From Pseudomonas sp. SL4(2022) (GTDB taxonomy: Bacteria; Pseudomonadota; Gammaproteobacteria; Pseudomonadales; Pseudomonadaceae): DNA of 64,000 bases. The notes under the pieces were generated by a model, which saw only the letters and a list, made by a program, of their open reading frames with translations, was not told the DNA's origin and made no database searches. The stretch is from assembly GCF_026625725.1 (NCBI RefSeq), contig NZ_CP113060.1, positions 2,362,001 to 2,426,000 on the forward strand, read 5' to 3'. The position numbers and the translations under genes are program-made. Positions 18,648 to 29,709 of the stretch are shown one piece after another. The first letter of the stretch is position 1, and each line of letters opens with the position of its first letter.

Positions 18648-19190
18648 ATGCAGAACGCCAATAACCTGATCTGGATCGACCTGGAAATGACCGGTCTGGA
18701 GCCTGAAACAGACGTCATCATCGAGATGGCCACCATCGTGACCGACAGTGATCTGAACATCCTGGCCGAGGGGCCGGTGATTGCTGTGCACCAGCATGAT
18801 GAGCTGCTTGCCGGTATGGACGAATGGAACACCCGCACTCATGGGCAGAGCGGCCTGACCCAGCGTGTGCGCGAAAGCATGATCGGTCCGGCTGAAGCAG
18901 AGGCCATGACTATCGCCTTCCTTGAGCAGTGGGTGCCGAAGGGTAAGTCACCGATCTGTGGCAACAGCATTGGCCAGGACCGGCGCTTCCTCTACAAATA
19001 CATGCAGAACCTGGAAGCCTACTTTCACTACCGCTATCTGGATGTCTCGACCCTGAAGATTCTTGCTGGCCTGTGGGCGCCGCAGGTCAAGGAGTCGTTC
19101 CAGAAGCAGGGCACGCACCAGGCGCTGGACGATATCCGCGAGTCTATCGCCGAGCTGAAGCATTACCGCCAGCACTTCCTCAAAGTGTGA
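18648..19190 (+). CDS. orn: Oligoribonuclease
   Basis: Orn is the DEDDh 3'-5' exonuclease that degrades di- to short oligoribonucleotides, including pGpG from c-di-GMP breakdown. The 180-residue protein has Asp11 and Glu13 in IWIDLEMTG, a second Asp in [11 protein letters not shown], and the H-x(4)-D element [11 protein letters not shown] good ribosome-binding site (TTGAGGAG) precedes ATG 18648. A terminator follows directly. Its link to c-di-GMP turnover connects it with the c-di-GMP proteins elsewhere in the window, though not by operon. Confidence 0.98.
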   Translation: MQNANNLIWIDLEMTGLEPETDVIIEMATIVTDSDLNILAEGPVIAVHQHDELLAGMDEWNTRTHGQSGLTQRVRESMIGPAEAEAMTIAFLEQWVPKGKSPICGNSIGQDRRFLYKYMQNLEAYFHYRYLDVSTLKILAGLWAPQVKESFQKQGTHQALDDIRESIAELKHYRQHFLKV

Positions 19191-19196
19191 CGCATT

Positions 19197-19222
19197 AAAA
19201 AGCCCGCCGCTGCGGGTTTTTT
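19197..19222 (+). terminator. Intrinsic terminator after orn
   Basis: AAAAAGCCCGC, a short loop and GCGGG followed by T6, directly after the orn stop and before the queG stop on the other strand. The A5/T6 flanks make it bidirectional. Confidence 0.88.
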
Positions 19223-19234
19223 ATACCTGCCCGG

Positions 19235-20296
19235 TTACAGGCCGTGGCGGGCCAGCGCCCATTCGACATGCTCACGTACTAACTCGGAAGGGTGCTCGCG
19301 GCGCGCTTTGAGTGCTTCCAGCACCGGGATGCTGGACGGCGCATTGCCCAGGCCAACGGCCAGGTTGCGCAGCCAGCGCTCGTAGCCGGCACGGCGCAGC
19401 GGCGAGCCTTCAGTGCGGCTGAGAAACTCCTCTTCGCTCCAGCCGAACAGTTCGGCCAGCTCGGCATTGTCCAGGCTGTGGCGCGGCTGGAAGTCGTTCT
19501 GCTCGGTGGGTTTGGCAAAGCGGTTCCACGGGCAGACCATCTGGCAGTCGTCACAGCCGAATACCCGGTTGCCGATAGGTGCGCGCAGTTCCTCTGGTAT
19601 AGACCCCTTGAGTTCGATGGTTAGGTAGGAAATGCAGCGCCGCGCGTCCAGCACATAGGGGCCGACAAAGGCGGCGGTTGGGCAGATATCCATGCAGGCG
19701 GTGCAGCGCCCGCAGTGTTCCGTGGCATGGGGCTCATCCACCGGCAGTGGCAGGTCGACAAACAGCTCGCCGAGGAAGAAGTAGCTGCCGGCCTTGCGGT
19801 TGAGTACCAGGGTGTTCTTGCCGATCCAGCCAAGCCCGGCCTGTTCGGCGATGGCCTTTTCCAGTACTGGCGCGCTGTCGACAAAGGCGCGGTAGCCGAA
19901 CGGGCCGATCTGCTGCTGGATGCGTTCGGCCAGTTGTTGCAGGCGTTTGCGGATCAGCTTGTGATAATCGCGGCCCAGGGCGTAGCGCGACACGTAGGCC
20001 TTCTCCGGCTGGGCGAGGCGCTGAGCCATCTGCGTGTCGCCGGGCAGGTAGTCCATGCGCAGCGACACCACGCGCAGGGTGCCGGGCACCAGTTCATCCG
20101 GGTGGGAGCGTTTGCTGCCGTGGGCGGCCATATAGTCCATCTCACCCTGGTAGCCCGCATCCAGCCAGCGCTGCAGGTGCGCTTCGTGCTCGCCCAGTTG
20201 CACATCGGCAATACCGACCTGCTGAAAGCCCAGCTCGCGGCCCCAGTCTTTGATCGACTGGGCGAGGGCGGCGAGGTCAAGGGTGTCAGTATTCAT
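19235..20296 (-). CDS. queG: Epoxyqueuosine reductase
   Basis: QueG reduces epoxyqueuosine to queuosine in the wobble position of GUN tRNAs, using cobalamin and two 4Fe-4S clusters. The 353-residue protein contains both ferredoxin-like cysteine motifs, CGRCTACMDICP and CDDCQMVCPWN. A C-terminal HEAT-like region follows. The open frame extends upstream over the nnr gene, so I set the start at ATG 20296 (MNTDTLDL), which gives the family length. It is divergent from nnr with a 60-base shared regulatory gap. Confidence 0.96.
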   Translation of the reverse strand: MNTDTLDLAALAQSIKDWGRELGFQQVGIADVQLGEHEAHLQRWLDAGYQGEMDYMAAHGSKRSHPDELVPGTLRVVSLRMDYLPGDTQMAQRLAQPEKAYVSRYALGRDYHKLIRKRLQQLAERIQQQIGPFGYRAFVDSAPVLEKAIAEQAGLGWIGKNTLVLNRKAGSYFFLGELFVDLPLPVDEPHATEHCGRCTACMDICPTAAFVGPYVLDARRCISYLTIELKGSIPEELRAPIGNRVFGCDDCQMVCPWNRFAKPTEQNDFQPRHSLDNAELAELFGWSEEEFLSRTEGSPLRRAGYERWLRNLAVGLGNAPSSIPVLEALKARREHPSELVREHVEWALARHGL

Positions 20297-20326
20297 ATGA
20301 AGGCAGGTAACCGGGGCGCAGGTGGG

Positions 20327-20332
20327 TATAAT
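20327..20332 (+). promoter_or_regulatory. Consensus -10 element upstream of nnr
   Basis: A perfect TATAAT lies 25 bases before the nnr start in the 60-base queG/nnr gap. No good -35 is seen at 16-18 bases, so the promoter would be activator-dependent or weak at -35. It is the best candidate promoter for the nnr-tsaE-amiB-mutL run. Confidence 0.5.
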
Positions 20333-20356
20333 TCTGCCAGACATCGGAGCCGACGC

Positions 20357-21856
20357 ATGCTGCATTCGCCTGACAATCTTCCTCTGCCGCTGTACAGCGC
20401 CGCCCAAGTGCGCGAGCTGGATGCGCGATTGATCGCTGCCGGCACGCCGGGTTTCGAACTGATGGGCCGCGCCGCGCATGCCATCTGGCGTGCCCTGCGT
20501 AGGCGCTGGCCGGATGCGGGCGTGCTGACGGTGCTGGCTGGGTGCGGTAATAACGCCGGTGACGGCTACCTGGTAGCCGCGTTGGCCCTGCGTGCGGGTT
20601 GGCGAGTGCGGGTGCTGGCGGTCGGTGATGCCGCGCAGCTGCAGGGCGATGCCGCGTTGGCCCGCGATCAGGCGCTGACCGCCGGGGTGGTGGTGCAGCC
20701 CTGGAGCGAATGCGCCGAGCTGCAGGGCGTGGTGCTCGATGCCCTGCTCGGCACGGGCTTGCAAGGCGCAGTGCGTGAACCCTATGCCCAGGCCATCCGG
20801 TTGTTGAATGCCTGTGGCCTGCCGGTGCTGGCGGTGGACATTCCGTCCGGGCTCTGCGCCGATACTGGTCAGGTGTTGGGCGTCGCCGTGTGCGCACAGC
20901 TGACGGTTACCCTGATCGGTCTGAAGCTGGGCCTGTTTGCCGGGCAGTCGGCAGATTATCTAGGCGAGTTGCGGTTTGATGATCTGCAGGCCGACGCGGC
21001 CCTGGTCGCTGTTCAGGCCTTTACCGCACACCGCCTGACACCGGCCAGTTTGCCGCAATTGCCGGCGCGTTCGCGCAATGTGCACAAGGGGCAGCTGGGC
21101 CATGTGCTAGTAGTGGGGGGCGATCATGGCTTTGCCGGTGCGGGCTTGCTGGCGGCGCAAAGCGCGCTGCGCGCCGGGGCCGGGATGGTCAGCCTGGCGA
21201 CGCGTGGTGAGCATTTGTCTGCGGCGCAGGCGCGCTTGCCCGAAGTGATGGCGGCTGGCGTGGTCTCAGCCAATCAGCTGCTGGCGCTGGGCGCGAACGT
21301 CAGTGTTTGGGTAGTCGGGCCGGGGCTAGGGCAGGGCGCTTGGGGGCGCAGTCTGCTGTCGGCTGCAGCGGTCAGTTCGGGGGCACAGGTCTGGGATGCC
21401 GATGCGCTGAATCTGTTGGCTCAGGGGCTGGTTCAATTACCGGCGGGCGTCGTGCTGACGCCACACCCTGGCGAGGCCGCACGCTTGCTGGGTATCAGCA
21501 CGGCCGAGGTGCAGGCTGATCGTCCGGCGGCCGTGCGCGCACTGTCGCGGCGCTATCAAACGGTATGCGTGCTGAAAGGCGCGGGCAGCCTGATTGCTGC
21601 GCCGGATGGTGGTTTGTGGTTGTGTGATCGCGGCCATCCCGCCATGGCCGGTGCTGGCTTGGGTGATGTGTTGGCCGGTTTGGTCGGTGCGCTGCTGGCT
21701 CAGGGTCTGCCTGCGCTGGAGGCGGCTCAGTTGGCGGTCTATCTGCATGCCTGCGCGGGTGAGCAGTTGGCGCAGCAGGGGCGAGGTCTGGCTGCCAGTG
21801 ATTTGTGTGCGGTTATTCGTGAATTGTTGCAGGAGCAGTCTGCATGTCTGAATTAG
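20357..21856 (+). CDS. nnr: Bifunctional NAD(P)HX epimerase / ADP-dependent NAD(P)HX dehydratase
   Basis: This enzyme repairs hydrated NADH and NADPH. The 499-residue protein is a fusion of an N-terminal YjeF_N epimerase (about 15-210, with [12 protein letters not shown] and the VDIPSG motif) and a C-terminal ribokinase-like dehydratase (about 225-495). The dehydratase has [35 protein letters not shown] and the late glycine motif [11 protein letters not shown] chose ATG 20357 because the longer open frame runs over queG. The gene overlaps tsaE by 13 bases, which implies coupled translation. Confidence 0.95.
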   Translation: MLHSPDNLPLPLYSAAQVRELDARLIAAGTPGFELMGRAAHAIWRALRRRWPDAGVLTVLAGCGNNAGDGYLVAALALRAGWRVRVLAVGDAAQLQGDAALARDQALTAGVVVQPWSECAELQGVVLDALLGTGLQGAVREPYAQAIRLLNACGLPVLAVDIPSGLCADTGQVLGVAVCAQLTVTLIGLKLGLFAGQSADYLGELRFDDLQADAALVAVQAFTAHRLTPASLPQLPARSRNVHKGQLGHVLVVGGDHGFAGAGLLAAQSALRAGAGMVSLATRGEHLSAAQARLPEVMAAGVVSANQLLALGANVSVWVVGPGLGQGAWGRSLLSAAAVSSGAQVWDADALNLLAQGLVQLPAGVVLTPHPGEAARLLGISTAEVQADRPAAVRALSRRYQTVCVLKGAGSLIAAPDGGLWLCDRGHPAMAGAGLGDVLAGLVGALLAQGLPALEAAQLAVYLHACAGEQLAQQGRGLAASDLCAVIRELLQEQSACLN

Positions 21857-22311
21857 AACTGTTTGTCGCCGATGAGGACGCGATGCTGGCGCTGGGCGCG
21901 CGCATCGCCGAGGCGACCGGCGGCGTTGGGGTGATCTACCTGCATGGCGATCTCGGTGCCGGTAAAACCACCTTGTCGCGCGGCATCATCCGTGGGCTGG
22001 GGCATGTGGGGGCGGTAAAAAGCCCGACCTTTACCCTGGTCGAACCCTATGAGTTAGGTGCAGTACGGGCCTATCACTTCGATCTGTACCGTTTGGTTGA
22101 TCCCGAGGAACTGGAGTTTCTCGGCATTCGTGACTATTTCGACGGCGATGCACTGTGTCTGGTCGAGTGGCCGCAACGCGGCGCAGGCGTTTTGCCAAAG
22201 GCGGACATGGACATTACCATTAGCCCGCATGGAGCCGGCCGGGCGCTGCATTTGCAGGCGCAAGGCGAACGCGGCAACGCCTGGTGCGCCACTTTGGCCG
22301 TCGGGGCATGA
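21844..22311 (+). CDS. tsaE: tRNA t6A biosynthesis ATPase TsaE
   Basis: TsaE is the ATPase that drives the TsaBDE complex making t6A at position 37 of ANN-decoding tRNAs. The 155-residue protein has a P-loop [10 protein letters not shown] (about residues 36-45), the following [11 protein letters not shown] segment, and the HFDLYRL and LVEWP motifs typical of the family. It overlaps nnr upstream and is followed within about 20 bases by amiB, the conserved order in many gamma-proteobacteria. Confidence 0.96.
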   Translation: MSELELFVADEDAMLALGARIAEATGGVGVIYLHGDLGAGKTTLSRGIIRGLGHVGAVKSPTFTLVEPYELGAVRAYHFDLYRLVDPEELEFLGIRDYFDGDALCLVEWPQRGAGVLPKADMDITISPHGAGRALHLQAQGERGNAWCATLAVGA

Positions 22312-22330
22312 ATTTGATATGGGGTTGGCT

Positions 22331-23749
22331 ATGCGCATAGGCGCGCGTTTCATCGCAATTGGAGTGGCATTGGCCGCCTTGGCCGCCGATGTAATGGCCG
22401 CTTCGGATGTGCGCAGCGTTCGGCTATGGCGTGCGCCGGACAACACCCGCCTGGTGTTTGACCTGTCCGGTCCGGTGCAGCACAGCGTTTTCCTACTGTC
22501 CGCGCCCAATCGCATTGTCATTGACGTCAGCGGCGCCAAGCTGGCCACCAGTTTTGATCAGCTGACCCTGAGCAACACTCCGATCACCGGCGTGCGCTCG
22601 GCGCAGCGCACGCCAGATGACCTGCGCGTGGTGATTGACCTGTCAGCAGCGGTCACGCCAAAAAGCTTTACCCTGGCCCCCAATCAGCAGTACGGACATC
22701 GTCTGGTGGTTGACTTGTTCGATCAGGACAGCGGCGCGGCACCCAGTCTGCCCGCCACAACCGTGGCGACCGCGCCTCAGGTGCCGGTAACGCCGACCCA
22801 GGCTCCGCCGAAGCTGACGCCCGTGCCCAACGGCAAGCGCGATATCGTGATTGCCATCGACGCCGGCCACGGCGGTGAAGACCCGGGTGCGTTGTCGCCG
22901 GTCAAAGGTCAGTATGAAAAACATGTGACACTGGCGATCTCCAAGGAACTGCAGCGGCAGATCAACGCCGAGAAGGGCTTCCGTGCCGAACTGGTGCGTA
23001 CGGGTGATTACTTTATCCCGCTGCGCAAACGCACCGAGATTGCCCGCAAGAAGGGCGCTGACCTGTTTGTTTCCATCCATGCCGACGCTGCACCCCGAGC
23101 GGCTGCATTTGGTGCGTCGGTGTATGCCCTGTCAGATCGTGGCGCCACGTCGGAGACCGCGCGCTGGCTGGCCGATGCGGAGAACCAGTCGGACCTGATC
23201 GGCGGTGCCGGCAACGTCAGCCTGGACGACAAGGACAAGATGCTCGCCGGGGTACTGCTCGACCTGTCGATGACGGCGTCGTTGTCATCCAGCCTGAACG
23301 TCGGCAACAAGGTGCTGGGCAATATGGGCCGGGTGACGCCGCTGCATAAACGGCGGGTGGAGCAGGCCGGCTTTATGGTGCTGAAGTCGCCGGATATTCC
23401 ATCGATCCTGGTGGAGACCGGGTTTATCTCCAATCCCAATGAAGCCCGCAAACTGTCCAGCGCCAGCCATCAGCAAGCGCTGGCGCGTTCAATCGTCACG
23501 GGCGTGCGGCAGTTCTTCCATGAAAACCCACCGCCAGGCACTCACGTGGCTTGGCTGCGTGACAACGGCAAGATTGCCCTCGGCCCGCGCGAGCATGTGG
23601 TCAGCTCTGGCGAAAGCCTGGCGCTGATTGCGCAGCGCTATCAGGTCAGCCTGGGGGCATTACGCAATGCCAATGCACTGAAAAATGATGTGATCAAGGT
23701 TGGTCAGCGTCTGCAGATTCCCGCCACTGCTCTGGCTGCGCAGCCATGA
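22331..23749 (+). CDS. amiB: N-acetylmuramoyl-L-alanine amidase
   Basis: A periplasmic amidase that splits septal peptidoglycan during daughter-cell separation. The 472-residue protein has a signal peptide (cleavage after about residue 21, VMAA), an N-terminal AMIN domain (about 25-130) that targets the septum, and a Pro-rich linker. The Amidase_3 zinc domain (about 170-395) shows [19 protein letters not shown] and LVETGFISN as metal and catalytic sites. A C-terminal LysM domain (about 420-465) follows. An in-frame ATG at 22319 is an alternative start; GGGG just before 22331 favours the latter. The stop overlaps mutL (ATGA). Confidence 0.95.
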   Translation: MRIGARFIAIGVALAALAADVMAASDVRSVRLWRAPDNTRLVFDLSGPVQHSVFLLSAPNRIVIDVSGAKLATSFDQLTLSNTPITGVRSAQRTPDDLRVVIDLSAAVTPKSFTLAPNQQYGHRLVVDLFDQDSGAAPSLPATTVATAPQVPVTPTQAPPKLTPVPNGKRDIVIAIDAGHGGEDPGALSPVKGQYEKHVTLAISKELQRQINAEKGFRAELVRTGDYFIPLRKRTEIARKKGADLFVSIHADAAPRAAAFGASVYALSDRGATSETARWLADAENQSDLIGGAGNVSLDDKDKMLAGVLLDLSMTASLSSSLNVGNKVLGNMGRVTPLHKRRVEQAGFMVLKSPDIPSILVETGFISNPNEARKLSSASHQQALARSIVTGVRQFFHENPPPGTHVAWLRDNGKIALGPREHVVSSGESLALIAQRYQVSLGALRNANALKNDVIKVGQRLQIPATALAAQP

Positions 23750-25623
23750 GTGAGGCCGCACGTATCCAGCTGCTCAGCCCGCGGCTGGCGAACCAGATTG
23801 CTGCCGGTGAGGTGGTTGAGCGCCCGGCCTCGGTAATCAAGGAACTGTTAGAAAATAGCCTGGACTCCGGCGCCCGGCGCATCGAAGTGGATGTCGAGCA
23901 GGGCGGCGTCAAGCTGCTCAAGGTGCGCGACAACGGCAGCGGCATCTCCCCGGATGACTTGCCCCTGGCGCTGGCCCGCCACGCCACCAGCAAGATCCGC
24001 GAGCTGGAAGATCTCGAGCAGGTGATGAGTCTAGGCTTTCGCGGTGAGGCACTGGCGTCGATCAGCTCCGTCGCACGCCTGACCCTGACTTCACGCACCG
24101 AGGGTGCCGAGCAGGCCTGGCAGGTGGAAACCGAAGGCCGCGATATGCAGCCGCGGGTGCAGCCTGCGGCGCATCCGGTCGGGACCTCGGTGGAAGTGCG
24201 CGACCTGTTCTTCAACACCCCGGCGCGGCGCAAGTTTCTCAAGACTGAAAAGACCGAATTCGATCACCTGCAGGAAGTGATCAAGCGCCTGGCCCTGGCG
24301 CGCTTCGATGTGGCCTTCCATCTGCGTCACAACGGCAAGACGGTGCTCGGCCTGCATGAGGCACCGGATGAACAGAGCCGCGCGCGGCGGGTGGCTTCGG
24401 TTTGTGGTCCGGCTTTTTTAGAGCAGGCGCTGCCCATCGATATTGAGCGCAATGGTCTGCATCTGTGGGGCTGGGTGGGCTTGCCGACGTTTTCCCGTAG
24501 TCAGGCGGATCTGCAGTATTTCTATGTGAATGGCCGCATGGTGCGTGATAAGTTGGTCGCCCATGCTGTGCGCCAGGCTTATCGCGACGTGCTGTTCAAC
24601 GGTCGTCATCCGACCTTTGTGCTGTTTCTGGAAATCGACCCGTCGGTGGTAGACGTCAACGTGCACCCGACCAAGCACGAAGTGCGCTTCCGTGATGGGC
24701 GTATGGTGCATGACTTCCTCTACGGTACGCTGCACCGAGCCCTGGGTGAGGTGCGTCCGGAGGATCAGCTCGCTGCTCCAGCAGCTGTGAGCGAGATGGT
24801 GCGCCCCACGGGGCAGGCAGCTGGCGAGTTTGGCCCGCAAGGTGAAATCGGCTTGGCCGCCAGTCTGCTGCAGCCTGCGCCCAGCACCTCAGTATGGCGC
24901 TCGCCGGGTGCCGGCTATCAAGGCGCCCGTCCGGAAGCAGCCTTGCCGGCCGCCGAAGCACAGGGCGCCTATCGCGAGTTTTTCTCGCCGATGACCACTG
25001 CGCCGGCTCCTGCTGGCTTACCGGATGCGCAAGGTGATATTCCACCCTTGGGCTATGCCATTGCCCAGCTCAAGGGCATCTATATACTTGCCGAGAACGT
25101 TCAGGGCCTGGTTGTGGTGGATATGCATGCCGCCCATGAGCGCATCACCTACGAGCGCTTAAAAGTTGCCATGGCCAGTGAAGGCCTGCGTGGTCAGCCG
25201 CTGCTGGTGCCTGAGTCGATTGCCGTGAGTCAGCGCGAGGCAGATTGCGCCGAAGAGCATGCCGAGTTGTTCCAGAAACTCGGCTTTGAACTGCAGCGTC
25301 TGGGGCCTGAAACCTTGGCAATCCGCCAGACTCCTGCACTGCTCAAACAGGCCGAAGCGACGCGTCTGGTTCAGGATGTACTGGGGGATCTGCTCGAATA
25401 CGGCACCACCGACCGCATTCAGGCACACCTCAATGAGCTGCTCGGCACCATGGCTTGCCACGGCGCCGTGCGCGCCAACCGGCGCCTGACCCTGCCGGAA
25501 ATGAATGCCTTGCTGCGCGATATGGAACACACCGAGCGCAGCGGCCAGTGCAACCATGGGCGTCCGACCTGGGCGCAGATGGGCATGGATGACTTGGATA
25601 AACTGTTCCTGCGCGGCCGCTAG
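23746..25623 (+). CDS. mutL: DNA mismatch repair protein MutL
   Basis: MutL links mismatch recognition by MutS to strand incision. The 625-residue protein has the N-terminal GHKL ATPase motifs [17 protein letters not shown] and [11 protein letters not shown] proline-rich linker precedes the C-terminal dimerisation domain. That domain carries [12 protein letters not shown], which fits the D-x-H-A-x2-E-x4-E endonuclease signature. This MutL should therefore nick DNA itself, as in P. aeruginosa, which lacks MutH. It starts inside the amiB stop codon (4-base overlap). Confidence 0.98.
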   Translation: MSEAARIQLLSPRLANQIAAGEVVERPASVIKELLENSLDSGARRIEVDVEQGGVKLLKVRDNGSGISPDDLPLALARHATSKIRELEDLEQVMSLGFRGEALASISSVARLTLTSRTEGAEQAWQVETEGRDMQPRVQPAAHPVGTSVEVRDLFFNTPARRKFLKTEKTEFDHLQEVIKRLALARFDVAFHLRHNGKTVLGLHEAPDEQSRARRVASVCGPAFLEQALPIDIERNGLHLWGWVGLPTFSRSQADLQYFYVNGRMVRDKLVAHAVRQAYRDVLFNGRHPTFVLFLEIDPSVVDVNVHPTKHEVRFRDGRMVHDFLYGTLHRALGEVRPEDQLAAPAAVSEMVRPTGQAAGEFGPQGEIGLAASLLQPAPSTSVWRSPGAGYQGARPEAALPAAEAQGAYREFFSPMTTAPAPAGLPDAQGDIPPLGYAIAQLKGIYILAENVQGLVVVDMHAAHERITYERLKVAMASEGLRGQPLLVPESIAVSQREADCAEEHAELFQKLGFELQRLGPETLAIRQTPALLKQAEATRLVQDVLGDLLEYGTTDRIQAHLNELLGTMACHGAVRANRRLTLPEMNALLRDMEHTERSGQCNHGRPTWAQMGMDDLDKLFLRGR

Positions 25624-25662
25624 CCGTCCGTTGAAAGCTAGCAGCGTTGCCGATACGGCGTT

Positions 25663-25719
25663 AAAAACAGGCTCAAAATGCTCATTTACAGTAATAAGCT
25701 CAGTTTTTTGCCTGTTTTT
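25663..25719 (+). repeat. Long inverted repeat in the mutL-miaA gap
   Basis: AAAAACAGGC (25663-25672) and GCCTGTTTTT (25710-25719) are perfect complements around a 37-base A/T-rich loop, followed by an extra T. The gap (25624-25792) is AT-richer than its surroundings. The element could end mutL transcription. It also resembles, from memory, an intergenic sequence family common in Pseudomonas. No open frame of note lies in the gap. Confidence 0.55.
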
Positions 25720-25792
25720 TGCCTTATCTCGGCTGCCTCGCCTGCATGTTTAACGGCCTGCTAAGCGCCGCGCCATTTAGAGAGTTATAAGC

Positions 25793-26770
25793 ATGTCCGA
25801 GCGCCTGCCTCCGGCGATTTTTCTCATGGGGCCGACTGCAGCCGGCAAGACCGACCTGGCCATCGAGTTGGCACGCGTGCTGCCATGTGAGTTGATTAGC
25901 GTGGATTCGGCGCTGATCTACCGTGATATGGATATCGGTACTGCCAAGCCGAATAAGGCCACGCTGGCCGAGTTTCCCCATCGCCTAATCGATATTCGTG
26001 ACCCGGCCGAGAGCTATTCGGCGGCCGAATTTCGTGCTGATGCCCTGGCGGCCATGGCCGAAATCACTGCGCGCGGACGTATTCCGCTGCTGGTGGGCGG
26101 CACCATGTTGTATTTCAAGGCATTGCTTGACGGTCTGGCCGACATGCCCAGCGCCGATGCAGCGTTGCGCGCCGAGCTGGAGGTGCGCGCCCAGGCCGAA
26201 GGTTGGGAGGTGCTGCATGCCGAGTTGCGTGCGGTCGATCCGGAGTCGGCTGCGCGTATCCACCCCAATGACCCGCAGCGCTTGATTCGCGCCCTTGAGG
26301 TCTATCGTGTCAGCGGGCAAAGCATGACCGTTCATCGCCAGCGTCAGGCGGCAGAAAATACTGCGGCTGGCGCATCGGCGGCGCGCCAATTCCCCTATAC
26401 TGTGGCGCAATTAGCCATTGCGCCGGCACAGAGGCAGTTGTTGCACGAGCGAATTGCTCTGCGATTTAAGTCGATGCTGGAGCAGGGGCTGGTGGCCGAG
26501 GTCGAACGCCTGCGTCAACGAAGTGACTTGCACGTCGGCCTGCCGTCTATACGAGCGGTGGGATATCGTCAGGTTTGGGATTATCTAGACGGCAACCTCA
26601 GTGCCGAACAGATGCAGGAACGTGGCATTATCGCCACGCGCCAGCTGGCCAAACGGCAATTCACCTGGTTACGGGGTTGGCAGCCTGGCATACATTGGTT
26701 TGATAGTGCAGCTTGCGACAATCTGCCGCGCGCCTTGAAATGCCTGGCTGCGGTCTCCATATTGACCTGA
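25793..26770 (+). CDS. miaA: tRNA dimethylallyltransferase
   Basis: MiaA transfers a dimethylallyl group to A37 of tRNAs that read UNN codons, the first step to ms2i6A. The 325-residue protein has the P-loop [13 protein letters not shown] (about 12-24), the [16 protein letters not shown] motif, the central [13 protein letters not shown] and the late GYRQVWDYL segment. ATG 25793 is the only plausible start. hfq follows after a 102-base gap, a pairing conserved across gamma-proteobacteria. Confidence 0.98.
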   Translation: MSERLPPAIFLMGPTAAGKTDLAIELARVLPCELISVDSALIYRDMDIGTAKPNKATLAEFPHRLIDIRDPAESYSAAEFRADALAAMAEITARGRIPLLVGGTMLYFKALLDGLADMPSADAALRAELEVRAQAEGWEVLHAELRAVDPESAARIHPNDPQRLIRALEVYRVSGQSMTVHRQRQAAENTAAGASAARQFPYTVAQLAIAPAQRQLLHERIALRFKSMLEQGLVAEVERLRQRSDLHVGLPSIRAVGYRQVWDYLDGNLSAEQMQERGIIATRQLAKRQFTWLRGWQPGIHWFDSAACDNLPRALKCLAAVSILT

Positions 26771-26845
26771 GACCTTGCCATTGGCCGTCTACTCTTGGGG
26801 GTATGACGGCCCTAAGCCGTTCGTTGGTTTACTAAAAAATATTGA

Positions 26846-27133
<288 letters not shown>

Positions 27134-27147
27134 TTTAGGAGGCTGCA

Positions 27148-28449
27148 TTGTTCTTCGAGCGCCATAAAGGTGGAGAGCGGGCCATTCTGGTTCATCTGGA
27201 CGGCCAAAATTCCGAGGTGCGCGAAGACCCGCAGGAGTTTCAGGAGCTGGCACTTTCGGCCGGCGCTGAGACTGTCGCGTTTTTCAGCATTCCGAGTAAT
27301 CGGCTGACCGCCAAGTACCTGATCGGCAGCGGCAAAGTTGAAGAGCTGCGTGATCAGGTAAAGGCCGCTGAGGCTGACCTGGTTATCTTCAACCATGTGC
27401 TTACTCCCAGTCAGGAACGCAACCTTGAGCGCGCTTTTGAGTGTCGGGTGCTGGATCGCACGGGTCTGATTCTCGATATTTTTGCTCAGCGTGCGCGTAC
27501 CCATGAAGGCAAGTTGCAGGTCGAACTGGCTCAGCTCGATCACATGAGTACGCGGCTTGTGCGCGGCTGGACACACCTTGAACGGCAGAAAGGTGGTATC
27601 GGTCTGCGCGGTCCGGGTGAAACCCAGCTGGAAACCGACCGTCGCCTGTTGCGCGTCCGGATTCGCCAGATCAAGCAGAAACTGGAAAAGGTGCGCAGCC
27701 AGCGTGAGCAGGCGCGGCGTGGTCGTCAGCGTGCGGATATTCCTTCGGTGTCATTGGTGGGCTACACCAACGCCGGCAAGTCGACGCTGTTCAATACCCT
27801 GACCACTTCGGCCGTTTACGCGGCCGATCAGTTGTTTGCCACCCTCGATCCCACTCTGCGTCGTCTTGAACTGGATGATCTGGGGCCGATTGTGCTGGCT
27901 GATACCGTGGGCTTTATTCGTCATCTGCCGCACAAGCTGGTCGAGGCCTTTCGCGCGACCCTTGAAGAATCGAGCAACTCTGACCTGCTGTTGCACGTGA
28001 TCGACTCTCACGAGCCCGAGCGCGATCAGCAGATCGAGCAGGTGCTGGCTGTTCTGGGCGAGATCGGCGCCCAGGAATTGCCGATGCTTGAGGTATATAA
28101 CAAGCTCGACTTGCTCGAGGGTGTGGAACCGCAGATTCAGCGTGATGCCGATGGCAAACCACAGCGGGTCTGGCTCTCGGCGCGTGATGGGCGCGGTTTG
28201 CCTCTGTTGCGGCAGGCGATTGCAGAACTGTTGGGTGACGACCTGTTTGTCGGTACATTGCAGTTGCCGCAGCGTCTGGGGCGCATGCGGGCGCAGTTCT
28301 TTGCTCTGGGTGTGGTGCAGAGTGAGTCTTTCACTGAAGATGGCTGTAGTTTGTTGGCAGTGCGTCTGCCGCGTATCGAGCTGAACCGGTTGGTGAGCCG
28401 CGAAGGTCTTGTACCGCAGGAATTTATCGAGCAACACACTTTGCAATAA
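27148..28449 (+). CDS. hflX: Ribosome-associated GTPase HflX
   Basis: HflX is a GTPase that splits stalled 70S ribosomes, notably under heat stress. The 433-residue protein has an N-terminal HflX domain (about 1-190) with the glycine-rich GGIGLRGPGETQLE. A TRAFAC GTPase domain follows with GYTNAGKSTLFN as P-loop, DTVGFI as G3 and NKLD as G4. The start is a TTG at 27148 with a perfect AGGAGG ribosome-binding site 5 bases before it. It lies 14 bases after hfq, so they are likely co-transcribed. Confidence 0.97.
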   Translation: MFFERHKGGERAILVHLDGQNSEVREDPQEFQELALSAGAETVAFFSIPSNRLTAKYLIGSGKVEELRDQVKAAEADLVIFNHVLTPSQERNLERAFECRVLDRTGLILDIFAQRARTHEGKLQVELAQLDHMSTRLVRGWTHLERQKGGIGLRGPGETQLETDRRLLRVRIRQIKQKLEKVRSQREQARRGRQRADIPSVSLVGYTNAGKSTLFNTLTTSAVYAADQLFATLDPTLRRLELDDLGPIVLADTVGFIRHLPHKLVEAFRATLEESSNSDLLLHVIDSHEPERDQQIEQVLAVLGEIGAQELPMLEVYNKLDLLEGVEPQIQRDADGKPQRVWLSARDGRGLPLLRQAIAELLGDDLFVGTLQLPQRLGRMRAQFFALGVVQSESFTEDGCSLLAVRLPRIELNRLVSREGLVPQEFIEQHTLQ

Positions 28450-28545
28450 AGCCTGCGTCAGCGACTTTGCCGCTGATTGCATGCATTCTGTAGCATTGGC
28501 GGGCGTGCCGTGGGCACGTCTTTGCTTTATCAGATGGAGAGCGCT

Positions 28546-29709
28546 ATGGCTTGGAATGAGCCGGGTGGCAACTCGAATAATCAGGACCCGTGGGGCGGCC
28601 GGAAAAACGGTGATCGCAAGGGCCCGCCGGATATCGATGAGGCCTTCCGCAAGCTGCAGGAGAGCCTGAATGGGCTGTTCGGTGGCGGCAAAAAACGAGG
28701 CGGCGAAGCTAGCTCCTCGGGCAACGGTGGCGGTTTCGGCCTGCTGTTTGTGGGGCTGGGGCTGTTGGCCGCAGTCTGGCTGTACAGCGCTATCTATGTG
28801 GTTGATGAGCAGGAGCAGGCCGTGGTGCTGCGCTTCGGCAAATACTACGAGACGGTAGGGCCAGGCCTGAACATCTATTTCCCGCCCATTGATCGTAAAT
28901 ATCAGGAAAACGTCACCCGCGAGCGTGCTTACAGCAAGCAAGGGCAGATGTTGACTGAAGACGAAAATATCATCGAGGTTCCGCTGACTGTGCAATATCG
29001 GATCAGCAACCTGCAGGACTTCGTGCTGAACGTCGATCAGCCAGAGGTCAGTTTGCAGCATGCCACTGACAGTGCCGTACGCCATGTTGTCGGCTCCACC
29101 GAGATGGATCAGGTGCTGACCGAGGGTCGTGAACTGATGGCCAGTGAGGTCAAGGATCGCTTGCAGCGTTTCCTCGACAACTACCGCACAGGCATCGCGG
29201 TTACTCAGGTCAACCTGCAGAGTGCGGCGGCGCCGCGTGAAGTGCAGGAGGCCTTCGATGACGTGATCCGCGCTCGTGAAGACGAGCAGCGTGAGAAGAA
29301 CCAGGCGGAAACCTACGCCAATGGCGTGGTGCCGGAAGCCCGCGGGCAGGCGCAGCGCCTGATTGAAGACGCCAACGGTTACCGTGATGAAGTGGTTTCC
29401 CGTGCCCAGGGTGAAGCTGATCGTTTTACTGCGCTGGTTGCGGAGTACCGCAAGGCGCCGGAAGTGACGCGTGAGCGCCTCTATCTGGACACCATGCAGG
29501 AGCTTATGACGAATACCAGTAAGGTGTTGGTGACTGGTGATAAGGGGCAGAACAACCTGCTCTATCTGCCGCTGGATAAGATGATTGATGGCCGTGCTTC
29601 GTCTGCGCCAAGCTCGATTTCTGGTTCAGCCAGTGCTGCTGATGCCAGCAGCGCGCGCGTGACCATCGATCCGCGACAGGTTGAGCTGCGTACAAGGGAG
29701 AGCCGCTGA
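28546..29709 (+). CDS. hflK: FtsH protease modulator subunit HflK
   Basis: HflK and HflC form a membrane complex that surrounds FtsH and restrains its proteolysis. The 387-residue protein has a Gly/Asn-rich cytoplasmic N-terminus, one membrane helix (about 65-85), then the SPFH/prohibitin domain and a coiled coil rich in Glu and Arg in the periplasm. I chose ATG 28546 because a GGAGA site precedes it and MAWNEPGG matches the family start; the open frame extends further. Its stop overlaps the hflC start by one base. Confidence 0.96.
   Translation: MAWNEPGGNSNNQDPWGGRKNGDRKGPPDIDEAFRKLQESLNGLFGGGKKRGGEASSSGNGGGFGLLFVGLGLLAAVWLYSAIYVVDEQEQAVVLRFGKYYETVGPGLNIYFPPIDRKYQENVTRERAYSKQGQMLTEDENIIEVPLTVQYRISNLQDFVLNVDQPEVSLQHATDSAVRHVVGSTEMDQVLTEGRELMASEVKDRLQRFLDNYRTGIAVTQVNLQSAAAPREVQEAFDDVIRAREDEQREKNQAETYANGVVPEARGQAQRLIEDANGYRDEVVSRAQGEADRFTALVAEYRKAPEVTRERLYLDTMQELMTNTSKVLVTGDKGQNNLLYLPLDKMIDGRASSAPSSISGSASAADASSARVTIDPRQVELRTRESR

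Noticed and set aside
19715..20356. N-terminal extension of nnr over queG
   Set aside because: The extended part is the reverse of queG coding sequence; family length and the TATAAT element support ATG 20357.
27751..29085. 444-residue open frame antisense to hflX and hflK
   Set aside because: It spans two well-identified genes and the gap between them; composition is typical of a shadow.
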